A stretch of 64,000 nt of DNA from Treponema porcinum (GCF_900167145.1 NZ_FUWG01000008.1:62001-126000); one strand, 5' to 3'; counted from the first letter of the stretch, positions 15,601-24,692 are shown. Notes: generated by a model from the sequence alone, not told the origin. Numbers and translations are program-made.

Positions 15601-18135
15601 ATTTCCTACTTGATAAGAACCGTTTCCACAGTCCCAGCTTTCTGCAATCATTTCTACATTTTTTGCTTTTCCGAGTTCTGCAATTTTTACTGTTGTTTCT
15701 GCATTAAGATTGTAATCCCAGCTGGAACTAGAAGAACTGTATTCGCGTCCAAGAACAGTTGCAAGGTCAAATCGGAATCCGTCAACGCCCATTTCGTCAA
15801 TCCAGTATTCAAGGGAATCAAGAATAAAGTTCCTTACATAAGGATTGTCGCACTGAAGGTTGTTTCCGCATCCTGTAGTTTCCCAATATGCTGATTTGTC
15901 GGAAGGAACAAGTGAATAGTAAGTGCTGTTATCAATTCCTCTCATGCTTACGACTGTAACCTGCTGGTTGTTGTCTGTTTTTCCGTTCCAAGGTCCTCCT
16001 TCGCCTGAATGGTTGTATACAACATCAAGGTAGACTTCCATTCCTGCATCGTGGAAAGCCTTTACCATTTCTTTAAATTCTTTTGTAGGACCACCGGCAG
16101 TTTTATCATAAGAATAGCGTCTGTCCGGGGCAAAATAATCGAATGTCATATAGCCCCAGAAGTTTCCTCCAGGACCGTCATCCGGGTTTGCATCGTTATC
16201 AGTTTCGTGAACAGGAAGAAGTTCTATAGTATTTATTCCAAGTGCTTTCAAATACGGAACAAGATATGAAGCACCTTTGTAAGTTCCACGATATTCGGCA
16301 GGAATGTCCTGAACATCTGCAAACTGGCTGTAAGTGCTTAAAATTGAAGAAAGGCTTGTACTTGAAGAATGGTTTGTAATTCCGCGTACATGAGCTTCAT
16401 AGATTATTGCATCTTTCTGAGGAATTTCAGGTTTTGTTCCGTAGCTTGTGCTGTCGGTGATGATGTAGCCTTTCGGGGCGATTTTTCCTGAATCGTAGTT
16501 TCTGTAATTTTCGCCTGTAGAAAGTGCATTGTACGGTTTTTCTGTGCTTGGTGAATGTAAAAGGGCATCTTTATTGCTAGGGTCATGCGTAATTTCTTTT
16601 GCGTACGGGTCAAATACGACTTTGTTCGGGTTGAAGCGGTTTCCGTTTGAGTCGCAGTCAGAAATAAATCCTTCGCTGCTTCCACCCCTTTTCCAGTCGC
16701 TTGAATATGTCCAGTTCGGTCCCCAAAGGCGGAATGCGTAAATTGCTCCTGTTAAATCGCCTGAAATTTTTGCACGCCATACATCGTTTGAATCTTTTAC
16801 AAGCCAGTAGTCATACTTAGCATCTTCTCCGTAAGCAGAACCGTATATTTCAAGAAGAACTTTTTCTGCGTTCTTGGAATAAAGTGCAAATGTCGTCGTG
16901 TTTCCGTCAGTTACGGCACCGTAATCCCATGTTCCAGAATCCCATGAAGCCTCTTCAACAGGACTGTAGTTTCCAGAAGCCGGATGCATAAAGCCAAGTT
17001 CCGTTGCTCTGAATTCGTATGAAACTACGTCAGAGTCAAAGAAGCCTGTCTGTACGGCAAATGCTTTTATCGTCATTCCTGCACTTACTTCAATTCCAGA
17101 ATCCGTGTACTTATTGCTTTCTGTCGTAGGCGTACTTCCGTCTGTGGTATAGTAGATTATTGCATCCGCCGGCGTTTCTCCGTCGAGAGTACGGCAGGCA
17201 AGGTAGAATGTCTTTGTGCTTCCTTGAGGAACGAAAAGGCTTGTAACGGCATTTCCGTTTGAGTTTTCAAGGCGCGGAGCAGGAACGGAAAGCTTTATTT
17301 CTCCGAGTTCCGTGGTTTTTGCTTCTTCAATGGAAATTGCTTTCTGGAATAGGATAGTGCCGTTTTTTATGATGTAGAAAGTCCATTTTCCGGGCGCAAT
17401 GCCGGAGATTGTATTTTCGCCGGATGATGAAAGCGTTATTTTTGAAGAAACAGTATCATTTACGTGCGCAGTTATTGCGCTGTCTGAAATTCCGGTAGAA
17501 AACGTTACCGTTCCGCCTTCAAGAATGTAGGCAGACTGACTTTTTACAGTTCCGTTTTTTATGTCTTCGGCAAGAAGTGCTGTATTTGTAAGTGATGCGT
17601 GCGTGCCTTCAGGAAGATATGAAGCGACGGTTTCTTTTGAAAGGGAATAAACGTCATATTCCGCTGTTTTTATAAGTTCGTAGAATACGTTTCCGCAGGC
17701 AGTTGAGCTCCAGTTTACGGAAACAGAATTTTCATTTCCGGCAGAAATGTCTGTAACGGCACGGATAACAACTCCGTCCATATCAGAAAGGACATTGCTG
17801 ATTGTCTTTTTTGCCTGTACCGTTACGACGCGGTTTTTCCCTACAGGTATGTTTTCTATCGTTACGCTTCCGCTTCCGTTGGTCAGGTCTACTTCATCAC
17901 GTATGATGTCATTCATTCCGTAACCGCTTACGGTAACGGTTACTTTTTCAATTTCAGCAGTATCAAGATACCGCGCGCCGTTTTCTTCGCTTTCCTGCGT
18001 GCGTATCGTAAGTGAACCGTATGCACTTTCTTCCTGCTCCGGTTTGTGCGGCTCTGAAATGTCGCTTGAGCAGGAAACAGAAATTGAAATTAACAGGACT
18101 GCAAATACAGAAAAAAGAAAGGACTTTGCTTTCAT
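12658..18135 (-). CDS. Dual-catalytic lipoprotein: isoamylase-type debranching enzyme fused to plant-type alpha-amylase
   Basis: 1825-aa surface lipoprotein (signal peptide 1-21; lipobox ISVSC, Cys22). Chitobiase C-terminal-like domain at about 320-375 (IYYTTDGSTPT). An N-terminal E-set domain precedes an isoamylase/GlgX-like GH13 barrel (about 560-1060) with DVVYNHSGEGG, GFRFDLATVLG (nucleophile Asp), MIAESWD (acid Glu) and VAHDGF. A second chitobiase-like domain follows at about 1200. Then a second GH13 domain (about 1262-1640) of alpha-amylase type, closest in pattern to the GH13_6 plant-type group: GFTWN, DIVVNHR, GWRYDYVKGF, SVGEYW, FIDNHDTGS. The C-terminal ~100 residues look like a beta module. 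Both active sites look complete, so it can debranch and cut starch or glycogen. GGAGG precedes the ATG. Confidence 0.93.
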   Translation of the reverse strand: MKAKSFLFSVFAVLLISISVSCSSDISEPHKPEQEESAYGSLTIRTQESEENGARYLDTAEIEKVTVTVSGYGMNDIIRDEVDLTNGSGSVTIENIPVGKNRVVTVQAKKTISNVLSDMDGVVIRAVTDISAGNENSVSVNWSSTACGNVFYELIKTAEYDVYSLSKETVASYLPEGTHASLTNTALLAEDIKNGTVKSQSAYILEGGTVTFSTGISDSAITAHVNDTVSSKITLSSSGENTISGIAPGKWTFYIIKNGTILFQKAISIEEAKTTELGEIKLSVPAPRLENSNGNAVTSLFVPQGSTKTFYLACRTLDGETPADAIIYYTTDGSTPTTESNKYTDSGIEVSAGMTIKAFAVQTGFFDSDVVSYEFRATELGFMHPASGNYSPVEEASWDSGTWDYGAVTDGNTTTFALYSKNAEKVLLEIYGSAYGEDAKYDYWLVKDSNDVWRAKISGDLTGAIYAFRLWGPNWTYSSDWKRGGSSEGFISDCDSNGNRFNPNKVVFDPYAKEITHDPSNKDALLHSPSTEKPYNALSTGENYRNYDSGKIAPKGYIITDSTSYGTKPEIPQKDAIIYEAHVRGITNHSSSTSLSSILSTYSQFADVQDIPAEYRGTYKGASYLVPYLKALGINTIELLPVHETDNDANPDDGPGGNFWGYMTFDYFAPDRRYSYDKTAGGPTKEFKEMVKAFHDAGMEVYLDVVYNHSGEGGPWNGKTDNNQQVTVVSMRGIDNSTYYSLVPSDKSAYWETTGCGNNLQCDNPYVRNFILDSLEYWIDEMGVDGFRFDLATVLGREYSSSSSSWDYNLNAETTVKIAELGKAKNVEMIAESWDCGNGSYQVGNFPDGWAGWNGYYRDNIRGFVGNGAAQSSISYTDGLYGTLTYFGENEPSVNFVVAHDGFTLADLCSYQGAGNALNGKLTWPFGPSDGGNGDTNNLGTGTDAASNRQRARNYFAMQMFSAGIPMIVYGDEFGRTQNGNNNPYNIDSVATWNNYSMIATDSPHTVSTGSNGNAECGTYTDKFGKFANTEGKNGNFDFARFVMNERLNNESLRQVTGAASPIEWYSTAGVKGWADEGCTKALMINGSGKVSGGTYYMMINMTGDSVTFTIPAPSSGKEWTRIVDTGSWAEEYLNYWEETDTSYRRDSSDTYGVGAYTVTILKQVTDTPSCSTPVISGTSPFDTSTQITITCDTDGAKIYYTVDDSVPSEENGKLYTGAFIVTEKTSVKAVAVLDGYKTSSVASKTFYVKGQVSESSKSGVMLQGFTWNSAPRGTSWNKENPSPYWGKWYGIMKNNASAIKDTFEYVWFNPPSICDSASSEGYAPTELNNLNSYYGTKAELKEVIQAIQPAKAIADIVVNHRAGSTCWGDFTNPSWGVEKGVKYPAICSDDEGFDASSGDKDHMVGKPSGAADTGASYSAYRDLDHTNTNVQEGIIAWMNDVLKPAGFVGWRYDYVKGFAGKYVGKYNAGSSAQFSVGEYWPTAGYNASSPSAWGNEIKNWITSTEEESGQRSRAFDFALKGAMNSVFGWGTTAGSGNYALLADSSNLYISQPSDAVTFIDNHDTGSNQGHWELNRDKIGAGYALILTHPGVPCVSWSHYFTFSEGGNGDTTYPYSGLGAAQSYIAGNTVSGTNKTLREHIYYLIQLRKEIGIEYDSVRTTLKAESSVYAAEITGTNGSLIVSIGGSYTPTGTGYAGNNPIYGGTNFRIWQKGVNGTYESGGETTVEISVTVDDWAWNGSVKIFAWVWTNGLSNGSWVQCSGSGTTVKLELPSDCDRFLLVRCPAGTTQPNWDATGDTPGKVYNKTPDISYVNGTTSYSANFGNP

Positions 18136-18384
18136 TATTTTGAACCTCCGCGTCTTAGGGGTAAAATTATGTCTTTTATTTTTTTGCCAGGGAATAAAAC
18201 TGATAAATCAGACTTGGAAGTCATATAACAAGTTGTTTTACTGTAAAAATTATAAGGGCAAACTGTATGTTTGTAAAATTTTTTTGCACCTACTACCCAT
18301 TTTTCATAGAATTTACTATTATATACACCTGTACATTGAATACGGATTTTTCAGTATCCAGAAAAAACGATAACGAGGCTTTAA

Positions 18385-19968
18385 ATGATTACTTGGGCAA
18401 ATCCAGACACACTGTCATCCTGGAAAAAGTTGTTGTCCCTCAAGGGAATGGTTTCTGTTGCAGAGGAACTTTCTTCTGCTGATGCGGCAAAAAGAATAAA
18501 GGACTATTCTGTTCCGATGGCAGAAGGTCTTACGTACAATTATGCTGCAAAACAGGTGAATGAGCAGATTTTGAAGACTCTTTCTGAACTTGCAGAAGAA
18601 TCTCAGCTCCTTGAAAAATTTGAAGCGTTGTATAACGGTGAAGTCGTAAACACAGGTGAAAAGCGTATGGTTCTTCACCAGCTTACACGCGGTCAGCTTG
18701 GAAAAGACGTTGTTGCTGACGGCGTAAACAAGCGCGAGTTTTATTTGAACGAGCAGAAAAAAATCGCCGATTTTGCAGATAAAGTGCACAGCGGAAAACT
18801 TGTAAACGAAAAAGGTGAAAAATATACACAGGTCTGCCAGATTGGTATCGGCGGTTCTGACCTTGGCCCGCGCGCAATGTACCTTGCGCTTGAAAACTGG
18901 GCAAAGGCAAACGGCACTTTCAAAATGGAAGCGCATTTTATTTCCAACGTTGACCCGGACGATGGTGCTGCAGTAGTTGCATCCCTTGACCTTGCTCATA
19001 CGATTTTCATTCTTGTTTCAAAATCAGGAACTACTCTTGAAACTCTTACAAACGAATCTTTCGTAAAGGATTTCATCAAAAAAGCAGGACTTGATGTTTC
19101 CAAGCATATGATTGCCGTTACTTCAGAAACAAGTCCTCTTGCACACAACCCGGACTATATGCAGGCATTCTATATGGACGACTATATCGGCGGACGTTAT
19201 TCTTCCTGCTCCGGTGTAGGCGGTGCAGTTCTTTCGCTTGCGTTCGGCCCTAAAGTATTTGCAGACTTCCTTGACGGTGCTGCAGCAGAAGACAAGACTG
19301 CGCTTAACAAAGATATCCGCAAAAATCCTGCTCTGCTTGACGCTCTTATCGGAATTTACGAGCGCAACGTACAGGAATATCCTGCAACTGCAATTCTTCC
19401 GTACTCACAGGCATTGAGCCGTTTCCCTGCACATCTTCAGCAGCTTGATATGGAATCAAACGGAAAATCAGTTAACCGCGCCGGCGAAAAAATTGACTAT
19501 GTAACAGGACCTGTAATTTTCGGCGAACCGGGAACGAACGGACAGCATTCCTTCTATCAGCTGCTTCATCAGGGAACGGACGTTGTTCCTCTTCAGTTTA
19601 TTGCGTTCCAGCAGAACCAGACAGGAAAAGACGTTGTAATTGAAGATTCTACAAGCCAGACAAAACTTTGTGCAAACGTAGTTGCGCAGATTGTTGCATT
19701 TGCGTGCGGAAAAAAAGATGCTGACCCGAACAAGAGCTTTGCCGGAAACCGTCCGTCAAGCTTGATTTACGGAAAGCAGCTTACTCCGAAAACTCTTGGT
19801 GCATTGCTTGCGCATTTTGAAAATAAAGTAATGTTCCAGGGATTTGTATGGAACATCAACAGTTTTGATCAGGAAGGCGTACAGCTTGGAAAGAAACTTG
19901 CAAAAGCCGTTCTTTCAAACAATATGGAGCCGGCGCTCAAAGAATACGCTTCGCTGCTTATAAAATAG
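18385..19968 (+). CDS. pgi: Glucose-6-phosphate isomerase
   Basis: 527 aa; interconverts glucose-6-phosphate and fructose-6-phosphate in glycolysis. Signatures: QIGIGGSDLGPRAMYLAL (about 152), VSKSGTTLETLTNE, GGRYSSCSGVGG, QLDMESNGKSV and GEPGTNGQHSFYQLLHQGT. The start at 18385 has AGG upstream (AACGAGGCTTTAA). It is transcribed divergently from the amylase fusion across a 249-bp spacer, fitting a starch-to-glycolysis theme. A strong terminator follows. Confidence 0.98.
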   Translation: MITWANPDTLSSWKKLLSLKGMVSVAEELSSADAAKRIKDYSVPMAEGLTYNYAAKQVNEQILKTLSELAEESQLLEKFEALYNGEVVNTGEKRMVLHQLTRGQLGKDVVADGVNKREFYLNEQKKIADFADKVHSGKLVNEKGEKYTQVCQIGIGGSDLGPRAMYLALENWAKANGTFKMEAHFISNVDPDDGAAVVASLDLAHTIFILVSKSGTTLETLTNESFVKDFIKKAGLDVSKHMIAVTSETSPLAHNPDYMQAFYMDDYIGGRYSSCSGVGGAVLSLAFGPKVFADFLDGAAAEDKTALNKDIRKNPALLDALIGIYERNVQEYPATAILPYSQALSRFPAHLQQLDMESNGKSVNRAGEKIDYVTGPVIFGEPGTNGQHSFYQLLHQGTDVVPLQFIAFQQNQTGKDVVIEDSTSQTKLCANVVAQIVAFACGKKDADPNKSFAGNRPSSLIYGKQLTPKTLGALLAHFENKVMFQGFVWNINSFDQEGVQLGKKLAKAVLSNNMEPALKEYASLLIK

Positions 19969-19990
19969 CCTGAAAATAACTCAGATGAAC

Positions 19991-20026
19991 AAAAAAAGGT
20001 TTACGGCAATGCCGTAAACCTTTTTT
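19991..20026 (+). terminator. Bidirectional rho-independent terminator after pgi
   Basis: Perfect 11-bp stem GGTTTACGGCA/TGCCGTAAACC (19998-20008 and 20010-20020) with one loop base, flanked by A7 (19991-19997) and T6 (20021-20026). It can end pgi on the plus strand and the superoxide reductase gene on the minus strand. Confidence 0.95.
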
Positions 20027-20050
20027 CGTCTTAAAAAACTTCTTGAAAAA

Positions 20051-20425
20051 CTACGCTTTCCACAGTCCGTGAAGGTTGCAGTATTCGTATACTGCTTCAA
20101 CCTTTTCACCGTCTGCAAGCGCAAATACCGCTTTTGGTTCTTCGCCAGGATTCAGGTATTTCAGCTGAAAACCTTTGTTTGTCTGAAGGCATATCCAGTT
20201 GATTGAATGTTCCGGCAACATAGGGTGAAGGACAGAACCGACCGTTACAGAAACGGATGAACCGTTTACTTCGTATACAGGAAGGTGTTTTTCAACGGCA
20301 GCGTCTGTTGTTCCTGGTACAAGTTCCTGCATGTTTTCGCCGCAGCATACTACAGGTACGCTGCTGTCCTTGATTTTTACGATAATGTTTCCGCAGTGAT
20401 TGCAGCGAAAAAATTTCAATTCCAT
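20051..20425 (-). CDS. dfx: Superoxide reductase (desulfoferrodoxin, two-iron type)
   Basis: 124 aa; reduces superoxide to peroxide without making oxygen. Residues 8-28 have all four desulforedoxin cysteines (RCNHCG, then VCCGE: Cys8, 11, 27, 28) for centre I. The catalytic centre II is present in EKHLPVYEV, LHPMLPEHSINWI and CNLHGLW. The well-known T. pallidum protein lacks most centre-I cysteines, so this is the fuller form. ATG 20425 is chosen because GGAGGA lies 6-7 nt upstream; an in-frame extension to 20500 would overlap the next gene. It lies 19 nt after the flavin reductase gene in one operon. Confidence 0.95.
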   Translation of the reverse strand: MELKFFRCNHCGNIIVKIKDSSVPVVCCGENMQELVPGTTDAAVEKHLPVYEVNGSSVSVTVGSVLHPMLPEHSINWICLQTNKGFQLKYLNPGEEPKAVFALADGEKVEAVYEYCNLHGLWKA

Positions 20426-20444
20426 ACTGATTCCTCCGTATAAA

Positions 20445-21005
20445 TTATTTAATTTTTTGTCCGTCGCTGAATGCTTTTCCTGCAACGGCACCAAGTGCAA
20501 GATAGTTGTGGTTTGCGCTGTCGTAGGTAATCGGATTGAGCTTCTGAACGTTGATTTTACCGTCTTCCGTAAGTATAGAGTCGTCTGCGCTTATGTTTAC
20601 TATTTCACCGAACAGGTGACCTGATTTTTCGTCATAACTTGTAAGCCTGCATTCAAGTGCGAACGGCAGTTCTTCAATAAGCGGAGCGTCAACGTTTTCT
20701 GACTTTACCGTATGAAATCCTGCTTTTTTAAGTTTTTCAGGCTCTTTGTTGCCGGAAACAAGTCCTACATAATCACATTCTGCCGTATATCCGGCTGTTG
20801 CAACGCTTACTGTAAATGCTTTTTTAAGGAGTATATTTTTTACTGTCTTATGCTCAGGGCTAAGGCACAGGAATATCTGTTTTGTATCGCCGATTCCGCC
20901 CCAGGCAGCATTCATTGCATCTGGATTTCCGTCTGCATCGTATGAACCGATTATAAGTACCGGCATAGGATACAGCCATTCTTTTGCGCCAAGATTTTTT
21001 CTCAT
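20445..21005 (-). CDS. Flavin reductase-like FMN-binding protein (flavoredoxin type)
   Basis: 186 aa of the flavin reductase-like split-barrel family: MPVLIIGSYDADGNPDAMNAAWGGI, FLCLSPEHKTVKNIL, AFTVSVAT, CDYVGLVSGN and HLFGEIVNI. Members bind FMN and move electrons between NAD(P)H or low-potential proteins and acceptors. The ATG at 21005 (MRKNLGAKEW) has GGAAGAA just upstream and begins at the conserved region. Being directly upstream of superoxide reductase on the same strand, it may help supply electrons to it; this is inference from context. Confidence 0.85.
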   Translation of the reverse strand: MRKNLGAKEWLYPMPVLIIGSYDADGNPDAMNAAWGGIGDTKQIFLCLSPEHKTVKNILLKKAFTVSVATAGYTAECDYVGLVSGNKEPEKLKKAGFHTVKSENVDAPLIEELPFALECRLTSYDEKSGHLFGEIVNISADDSILTEDGKINVQKLNPITYDSANHNYLALGAVAGKAFSDGQKIK

Positions 21006-21104
21006 AATTCTTCCTTTTGTTCCGACTGTCTTACAGTCAATGCTACTGACGGAAGTCAGGAAAGTCAACAGTTTTTTTTTCAGTAAGCTACATTCAGTGT
21101 TTTC

Positions 21105-22400
21105 CTAGAAAGATATGATTTCTTCGTATACCTGAATGGCAAAAACGTCCGTCATTCCTGAAATGAATTCTATTACGCATTTTGAGTAGGAGTCCCTGTC
21201 TGCAAGGTTGAATACCTGCTCCGTGTTGAAGCGCATTGTCTGGTAGCGGCGGATTGCGGCGGAAATGTCAGGAATTCCGCTTGTGTTTGTACTGTCCGGC
21301 AGATAGCGTGCGTATTTTATGAGCCATTCTTCAAACGTTTTTCCAAGGACAGGATAATATTTGAGTGCCTGCGAAATCCGTCCGTGACGCGCGTATTCGT
21401 AAGTCCGCATAAGCGTACGGTAGATTGTTGCTATTATATTTGACGCGTAGTTTGCAAATTCCTTAAGGCGCCAGTGGTTGTAGATATGCGCAAAGTTGAA
21501 TTTTTTAAGTTCAAGGATAAAGCGGAAATATTCGCTGCTGAAACACAGTCCTTTTTCCGGGGAACTTTGCTCGCAGAAGTCAACGATAAGGTCGTTTATA
21601 AGAACCGTTGTGTTCACTGCCTTTCCGCTTCTGAACGCGTGCGATTCCTTTCCGTTAAGCGTTGTTGCAACGATTTCGCGGATATGACGGTAGGCGCTCA
21701 TATCAAGGATATGGTACTGGCGCGCGTCCTCAATGTCGCGTCCCAGGTATGCAATTTTATCTGCAACTTTTACTACGCAGCCTTCCCAAGTGTACGGCTG
21801 GATTATTCCGGGGCGCTTTATTGAATACAGGTCGATGGCTTCATCGCGCGGTTTAATTCCCTGCTGGTCAATTTCTCCGCAATGGCAGATAAGTCCGTCG
21901 CGCACGGCATACGTAAGGTTCAGCGGCTGTTCTACTGCGTCCGGGTCAGGGAGAGTTTCTATATAGTCTGCAAAAAAAAGGCTGTTCCGTTCGTGCCAGA
22001 ATTTTTTAGGCGCGTTCAGACCGTCTTTCTGTTCGGTAAGTGCGTTCAGGCAGTCTTCTCCGTGATGTCCGAACGGCGCGTGTCCTATGTCGTGACCTAG
22101 CGCGATTGCTTCTGCCAGCTGTTCGTTCAGGCCAAGGTATTTTGATATTGTTTTTGCAACGGATGCAACGTGCATTACATGTTCCATACGCGTACATACG
22201 TGGTCATTGTGCGGTGCGTAGAACACCTGCGTTTTGTGCTTAAGCCGGCGGTACGCCTGGCAGTGAAGTATGCGCGTATAGTCACGCTCAAATTCGGAGC
22301 GTATTTCGTTTCGTGAATAAATTGGTGTCTGCCGTCTGACTGCGTTTTCCCATTTAGGACTGTTTTCGTCACAGCGGACGTCTTTAAAAGAATCTTTCAT
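21105..22400 (-). CDS. dgt: Deoxyguanosinetriphosphate triphosphohydrolase-like HD protein
   Basis: 431 aa dNTP triphosphohydrolase of the HD superfamily, hydrolysing dGTP (or other dNTPs) to nucleoside and triphosphate. N-terminal DYTRILHCQAYRRLKHKTQVF is typical of the family. The HD metal site is seen as RMEHVMHVASVAK, IALGHDIGHAPFGHHGED and CHCGE-like ICHCGEIDQQ, followed by KVADKIAYLGRDIEDA. The length fits the family. It is transcribed alone toward the flavin reductase gene, with a gap of 99 nt. Substrate preference cannot be told from sequence. Confidence 0.93.
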   Translation of the reverse strand: MKDSFKDVRCDENSPKWENAVRRQTPIYSRNEIRSEFERDYTRILHCQAYRRLKHKTQVFYAPHNDHVCTRMEHVMHVASVAKTISKYLGLNEQLAEAIALGHDIGHAPFGHHGEDCLNALTEQKDGLNAPKKFWHERNSLFFADYIETLPDPDAVEQPLNLTYAVRDGLICHCGEIDQQGIKPRDEAIDLYSIKRPGIIQPYTWEGCVVKVADKIAYLGRDIEDARQYHILDMSAYRHIREIVATTLNGKESHAFRSGKAVNTTVLINDLIVDFCEQSSPEKGLCFSSEYFRFILELKKFNFAHIYNHWRLKEFANYASNIIATIYRTLMRTYEYARHGRISQALKYYPVLGKTFEEWLIKYARYLPDSTNTSGIPDISAAIRRYQTMRFNTEQVFNLADRDSYSKCVIEFISGMTDVFAIQVYEEIISF

Positions 22401-22445
22401 GTTTTTTAGTATATCAGAAATTAAAAAATATGGTATGATGTTTCT

Positions 22446-23780
22446 ATGCGTTCATTAAAAAAACAAGCTTTCTGTGTAATTGGTGCAGGTTCAGTTCTTT
22501 TTTTATCCTGCGTAACAATGTCCGACTATAATTTCAATAATATAGATAAATCTATAAAAAACGGAATGTATGATGCCGTTTACGAAGAGTTATGCAATCC
22601 GCAGGGAGTTTTGTATACTTCAAGTGACCTTGTTCTTGAAAATCTTGATAAGGGATTGATTTCCCATTATGCCGGAGAATACGAACGTTCAAACGGCGAA
22701 CTTTCAGAGGCAGAAACGCTTATCCGTTCGTACTATTCAAAAAGCATTACGCAGGCAGCCGCTTCTATGCTTGTAAACGATACTGTAATTGACTATGCCG
22801 GAGACCCTTTTGAGGACGTCTACACCAATATTTTTATGGCACTCAATTATCTTCAGCTGGGGAAGTTTGACGATGCTTTTGTAGAAATCCGCCGCTTTGA
22901 CATAAAATTAAAGGAAATCCAGCAGAAATATCAGGCGCAGCTTGAAAAGCAGAAAAAGGAACTTAAGGATAATGCCGTTTCAGTTCCGTCCGGCGAGGTA
23001 AAATTCCATAATTCTGCGCTTGCCCGTTACCTTAGCCTTTTGATTTACCGCACAGAAGGCGATTATGATTCTGCGCGCGTAGACTACAATATGATGCACG
23101 ATGCGTTCAGGCTTCAGCCGTCACTGTATGATTTTCCGTTCCCTGAATCCGTAAAGGAAGAACTGACTTTTGTTCCGGACGGATTCGGGCGGCTAAATAT
23201 ACTTGCGTTTTCAGGACTTTCGCCTGTAAAGGTAGAAGAGTCCATTCCGCTTTATGCGTACGACGGTTTTTACCGCATTGCGCTTCCTGTTATGGAAAAA
23301 CGCAAGTCTTCCTTTGCCGCCGCCTCTGTAACTGCCGTAAATGTAGAAACCGGCGAAGTTTATTCTGCACATACGCAGAAAATAGAAAGCATTGAAGACA
23401 TTGCGGTAGATACGTATGCGCAGAAATACGCCGCAATCGTGGGAAAAACAGTTGCCCGTATGGTGTCTAAGCTTGTTGCAACGGCGGCTCTTGATACGGT
23501 TGCAGAAGAGGCAGACGATTCTGCCGTTTCCATGATTTTTTCAATTCTTGGTGCGGCATCAAAAATCAATATGTTCGTTTCGGAAAGGGCAGACGTGCGG
23601 ACGTGCCGGTATTTTCCTGCGTCGGCGTATGCGGCAGGAATTACGCTTCCGGAAGGCAGATACGATATAACCGTAGTTTTCAAAACCAGTTCCGGCGGAA
23701 AGGTTGAAACGCTTGAATATAACGGCGTTTCCGTGTCAAAATCTGGCTTGAACCTTGTAGAGTCGTACTGCTTTAAATAG
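22446..23780 (+). CDS. COG3014-type lipoprotein with TPR-like helices
   Basis: 444 aa. Signal peptide with a lipobox at LFLSC (Cys about 22), so a lipoprotein. Residues about 35-230 are helical with TPR-like features (YAGEYERSNGELSEAE, NYLQLGKFDDAFVEIRRF) and a Lys/Gln-rich coiled segment (KLKEIQQKYQAQLEKQKKEL). The rest is mixed, with IAVDTYAQKYAAIVGKTVARMVSKLVAT. This is the pattern of the COG3014 family, of unknown function. It stands alone between dgt (divergent) and nfo (42 nt downstream, same strand). Confidence 0.75.
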   Translation: MRSLKKQAFCVIGAGSVLFLSCVTMSDYNFNNIDKSIKNGMYDAVYEELCNPQGVLYTSSDLVLENLDKGLISHYAGEYERSNGELSEAETLIRSYYSKSITQAAASMLVNDTVIDYAGDPFEDVYTNIFMALNYLQLGKFDDAFVEIRRFDIKLKEIQQKYQAQLEKQKKELKDNAVSVPSGEVKFHNSALARYLSLLIYRTEGDYDSARVDYNMMHDAFRLQPSLYDFPFPESVKEELTFVPDGFGRLNILAFSGLSPVKVEESIPLYAYDGFYRIALPVMEKRKSSFAAASVTAVNVETGEVYSAHTQKIESIEDIAVDTYAQKYAAIVGKTVARMVSKLVATAALDTVAEEADDSAVSMIFSILGAASKINMFVSERADVRTCRYFPASAYAAGITLPEGRYDITVVFKTSSGGKVETLEYNGVSVSKSGLNLVESYCFK

Positions 23781-23822
23781 ATAAGTACAATAGTAGAATA
23801 TATAGTAGAAAAAGAGGTTTTT

Positions 23823-24692
23823 ATGCTTCATATCGGGTATCACGAGTCATCAAGCGGCGGATATGCCGCTATGGGAAAAGAGGCTGTAAGCGTACAGGCA
23901 GATACGTTTGCGTTTTTTACAAGAAATCCGCGCGGCGGTCAGGCAAAGGAAATTGACGCTGACGACGTTGCAGAATTCCGCGCGTTTGCTGCTGAACATT
24001 CATTTGCGCCGCTGGTTGCGCACGCGCCTTATACTATGAATCCATGTTCTGCAGATCCGGGGCTTCGGGAGTTCGCTAAAAATCTTATGATAGACGACCT
24101 TCATCGTATGAGCTTTACGCCGGGAAATCTGTATAATTTTCACCCTGGAAGTCACGTTCAGCAGGGTGCGGATGTCGGAATAGATTTTACTTCTACAATG
24201 CTTTCGGAAGTCATTGCGCAGTGCAAGAAAGACGGCGTTCTTCCGGGAACGGTAATCCTTATAGAAACGATGGCAGGAAAAGGCTCTGAAGTCGGGCGGA
24301 CATTTCAGGAAATCCGCACGATAATCGACAGGACGGAAGAAAAAGCCGGCGAATCGTTGAAAGATGTTCTTGGAGTCTGTATGGACAGCTGCCACATCTG
24401 GGACGGCGGCTACGATATTGTAAATGACCTTGACGGCGTTATTACCGAGTTCGACAAGGTTGTGGGACTTGACCGCCTTAAGGCATTCCACCTTAACGAC
24501 AGTATGAATCCGTGCGGGGCGCATAAAGACCGCCACCAGAAAATCGGTCTTGGCTGCATTGGATTTGAAGCTCTTGCTCGGATAATAAATCACCCTGCAC
24601 TTAAAAATCTTCCCTTTATTCTGGAAACTCCAAACGACCATAACGGCTATGCGGACGAAATCAAACGCCTTCGTGATGCATATAAAGAGTAG
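23823..24692 (+). CDS. nfo: Endonuclease IV (AP endonuclease)
   Basis: 289 aa zinc-dependent apurinic/apyrimidinic endonuclease of base-excision repair. The TIM-barrel zinc ligands appear in VAHAPYTMN, NFHPGSHVQQG, VILIETMAGKG (Glu), GVCMDSCHIWDGGYDI, KAFHLNDSMNPCGAHKDRHQKIGLG and FILETPND. The length and order match Nfo. AGAGG precedes the ATG closely (GAAAAAGAGGTTTTTATG). Confidence 0.96.
   Translation: MLHIGYHESSSGGYAAMGKEAVSVQADTFAFFTRNPRGGQAKEIDADDVAEFRAFAAEHSFAPLVAHAPYTMNPCSADPGLREFAKNLMIDDLHRMSFTPGNLYNFHPGSHVQQGADVGIDFTSTMLSEVIAQCKKDGVLPGTVILIETMAGKGSEVGRTFQEIRTIIDRTEEKAGESLKDVLGVCMDSCHIWDGGYDIVNDLDGVITEFDKVVGLDRLKAFHLNDSMNPCGAHKDRHQKIGLGCIGFEALARIINHPALKNLPFILETPNDHNGYADEIKRLRDAYKE

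Noticed and set aside
22006..22372. Arg-rich open frames inside dgt
   Set aside because: They overlap conserved dgt codons in other frames and have no family pattern.
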